Positions 62,013 to 64,000 of a stretch of DNA of 64,000 bases are shown here, in pieces; the first letter of the stretch is position 1, and each line of letters begins with the position of its first letter. The translations under genes were made by a program, and so were the position numbers. Source of the stretch: SABI01 sp963677695 (lineage in GTDB: Bacteria > Spirochaetota > Spirochaetia > Sphaerochaetales > Sphaerochaetaceae); assembly GCA_963677695.2 (NCBI GenBank), contig CAXXUJ010000001.1, positions 682,001 through 746,000 of the forward strand, given 5' to 3'. Under the pieces are notes generated by a model. It searched no databases. It was not told the DNA's origin and saw nothing but the letters and a program-made list of their open reading frames with translations.

Positions 62013-64000
62013 ATGCCTAAGACAGATAATAATATCAGGTTCTCACACGACCGTGAGGCCATTGCTATAGATTTTGCGGAGCATCTGAAGTACGGACTCG
62101 ATGCTGATGAATTTCATAATACACCGGAACACAAGTACACGGCCCTTGCCTATGCGATTCGGGACAGGATCATCCACCAGTGGCACACGTCCCGTGAAAC
62201 CCAGAGAAAAGAGGGTGCAAAGAGGGTCTATTACCTCTCACTCGAATTCCTGATGGGTCGAGCCATGACCAACAATATCATCAACCTGAACCTTGAACAC
62301 GAGGTAAAGGAAGCGATGAGTTCTCTTGGGTATACATACGAAGAACTTGCCGATATCGAACCAGATGCAGGTCTCGGTAACGGAGGTCTAGGCCGTCTGG
62401 CCGCCTGTTTCCTTGATTCTCTTGCTACATTAGATATCCCATCCTACGGCTACGGTATCCGCTATAACTACGGAATCTTCAAACAGCTCGTTCATAACGG
62501 GTGGCAGTCCGAGCAGCCCGATAACTGGCTGAAAAACGGCAATCCCTGGGAACTTGTACGAGAAGACGTCACTTACAAAGTCGGTTTCGGTGGAGAGATC
62601 AAAGTCATCAGAGAGGGAGGAAGAGACGAATACAAGTGGATTCCTTCTGAAGAGGTTCAGGGTGTTGCCTACGATACTCCTGTTGTCGGCTACGGTGGAA
62701 AGACTATCAATACCCTTCGTCTCTGGAGCGCAAAAGCGACTGATGAATTTGATTTCCAGGAATTCAATGAAGGGGATTACACCGAAGCGGTAAGAAGTAA
62801 GATCACAGCTGAGAACCTCTCACAGGTACTTTACCCCAATGATACACTCTACATGGGTAAGGAACTGAGACTGAAGCAGCAGTACTTCTTCGTTTCCTGC
62901 TCCCTTGCCGATATTATAAGAAGGTTCAAGAGACAGAATGCTTCCTGGAGCAAGCTTCCTGATTTCGCTGCTATTCAGCTCAATGATACCCACCCATCCC
63001 TTGCAGTTCCTGAACTGATGAGAATCCTGATCGACTGTGAAGGACTTGAATGGGAAGAAGCATGGAATATCACAGTACATACCCTGGGATATACCAACCA
63101 CACCCTCATGCCAGAAGCGCTTGAGAAATGGCCGCTCAGCATGTTGCAGTCAGTGCTTCCCCGGCACGTACAGATCATCTTTGAAATCAATCACAGATTC
63201 TTACAGAGAGCAGTATCATCCTTCCCTCTTCAGCCTGAAATACTCGGTAAGCTGAGTATTATTGAAGAAGGAAAAGAAAAGATGGTGAGAATGGCAAACC
63301 TTTCTATCATCGGCACCCACTCGACCAACGGAGTTGCAGCCCTTCACTCAAAACTACTTACTGAGAGGATGTTCCCTGAGTTCAACGTAGTATTCCCTGA
63401 AAGATTCAACAACAAGACAAACGGTATCACACAGAGACGTTGGCTTCTTGATTCCAATCCTCTTCTTTCTGCAAAGATCACCGAAGCTATCGGGGATGAA
63501 TGGATCACCGACTTCTCAAAGATCAAGGGGCTTGCAAAGTTCGCAAAGGATTCCACCTTCCGTGGTGATTTCCTTGCTATCAAGCATCAGGCAAAGCTGA
63601 GAGCTGCGGACTTCCTGAAGAAAGACTGCGGTATCATCATCAACCCTGAAACCATGATCGACACTCAGGTAAAGAGAATTCACGAGTACAAGAGACAGCT
63701 CCTCAATGCCCTTCATATCATCATGCTCTATCAGGGAATCAAGGAAGGAAGAATCAAAGACTTCCCTCCTATGACATTCATGATCGGAGGAAAGGCAGCA
63801 CCTGGCTACGTCAATGCGAAACTGATCATCAAACTGATCAACTCAATCGCCAAAGTCGTGAACAACGACTCAGACGTCAACAAACTGATCAATGTACAGT
63901 TCCTCCCGAACTACAGAGTCACCATGGCAGAAAGTATCATACCGGCTACAGACCTATCACAGCAGATCTCTACTGCAGGCTTTGAAGCATCAGGTACTGG
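62013..64000 (+). CDS. glgP: Glycogen/maltodextrin phosphorylase (partial, runs off the window)
   Basis: 662 residues are visible from ATG 62013 (GGGAG about ten bases upstream). Motifs in order: KRVYYLSLEFLMGRAMTNNI, DAGLGNGGLGRLAACFLDSL, QLNDTHPSLAVPELMRILID, ERFNNKTNGITQRRWL and KRIHEYKRQLLNALHI. The end of the window falls in FEASGT, just before the N-M-K lysine that would bind pyridoxal phosphate, so the catalytic lysine is not visible. The enzyme releases glucose 1-phosphate from glycogen or maltodextrin in the cytosol. Confidence 0.95.
   Translation, partial: MPKTDNNIRFSHDREAIAIDFAEHLKYGLDADEFHNTPEHKYTALAYAIRDRIIHQWHTSRETQRKEGAKRVYYLSLEFLMGRAMTNNIINLNLEHEVKEAMSSLGYTYEELADIEPDAGLGNGGLGRLAACFLDSLATLDIPSYGYGIRYNYGIFKQLVHNGWQSEQPDNWLKNGNPWELVREDVTYKVGFGGEIKVIREGGRDEYKWIPSEEVQGVAYDTPVVGYGGKTINTLRLWSAKATDEFDFQEFNEGDYTEAVRSKITAENLSQVLYPNDTLYMGKELRLKQQYFFVSCSLADIIRRFKRQNASWSKLPDFAAIQLNDTHPSLAVPELMRILIDCEGLEWEEAWNITVHTLGYTNHTLMPEALEKWPLSMLQSVLPRHVQIIFEINHRFLQRAVSSFPLQPEILGKLSIIEEGKEKMVRMANLSIIGTHSTNGVAALHSKLLTERMFPEFNVVFPERFNNKTNGITQRRWLLDSNPLLSAKITEAIGDEWITDFSKIKGLAKFAKDSTFRGDFLAIKHQAKLRAADFLKKDCGIIINPETMIDTQVKRIHEYKRQLLNALHIIMLYQGIKEGRIKDFPPMTFMIGGKAAPGYVNAKLIIKLINSIAKVVNNDSDVNKLINVQFLPNYRVTMAESIIPATDLSQQISTAGFEASGT

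Overview
The window looks like chromosome of a spirochaete, most like the Treponema/Sphaerochaeta side of Spirochaetales. Three things support this. The ribosomal and RNA polymerase operons have the gene order and protein variants expected there. RpoB has Asn at the position equivalent to E. coli Ser531, a known spirochaete signature. fusA, infA, adk and map are absent from the places where many other bacteria keep them. The genus is an inference; no rRNA gene lies in the window. No CRISPR array, insertion sequence or phage gene was seen.

Layout. (1) 1-2.9 kb: the tail of an ATPase-like gene, a Fic-domain AMP-transferase with a striking inverted repeat at its promoter, and an MNT/HEPN toxin-antitoxin pair. 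(2) 2.9-6.1 kb: rny-ymdB-tlyA, an RNA turnover and modification operon with its own promoter. (3) 6.2-21.1 kb: on the minus strand, tuf followed by the fused S10-spc-alpha ribosomal operon (rpsJ to rplQ, including secY and rpoA), read from a promoter about 290 nt upstream of tuf and ended by a hairpin terminator. (4) 21.4-48.3 kb: an AT-richer island of genes on both strands for surface glycan synthesis. It holds glycosyltransferases, a Wzy-like polymerase, a Wzx-like flippase, two Wzi-like outer-membrane barrels, two sets of polyprenyl-phosphate-sugar genes with different flippase types, a LicD / nucleotidyltransferase / class V aminotransferase set that may decorate the glycan with aminoethylphosphonate or a similar group, and UDP-glucuronate genes. 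(5) 48.4-60.9 kb: on the minus strand, tRNA-Thr, rpmG, tRNA-Trp, secE, nusG, rplKAJL, rpoBC, rpsLG. (6) 61.0-64.0 kb: an HD-domain phosphohydrolase and the start of glycogen phosphorylase, which runs off the window.

How the parts work together. Two housekeeping blocks flank one surface-polysaccharide island. Inside the island, UDP-glucose dehydrogenase and a UDP-sugar epimerase make precursors; GT2/GT4 enzymes build a lipid-linked oligosaccharide; Wzx and Wzy flip and polymerise it; GT-C enzymes fed by polyprenyl-phosphate sugars add side groups; and the Wzi-like barrels may hold the product on the surface. Regulatory sequence is readable in several places: an apparent copy of the 23S rRNA L1-binding site in the rplK leader, hairpins between rplL and rpoB, a GAAA-loop hairpin before rpsL, and several accessory genes whose promoters sit so close to the start codon that their mRNAs may be leaderless.
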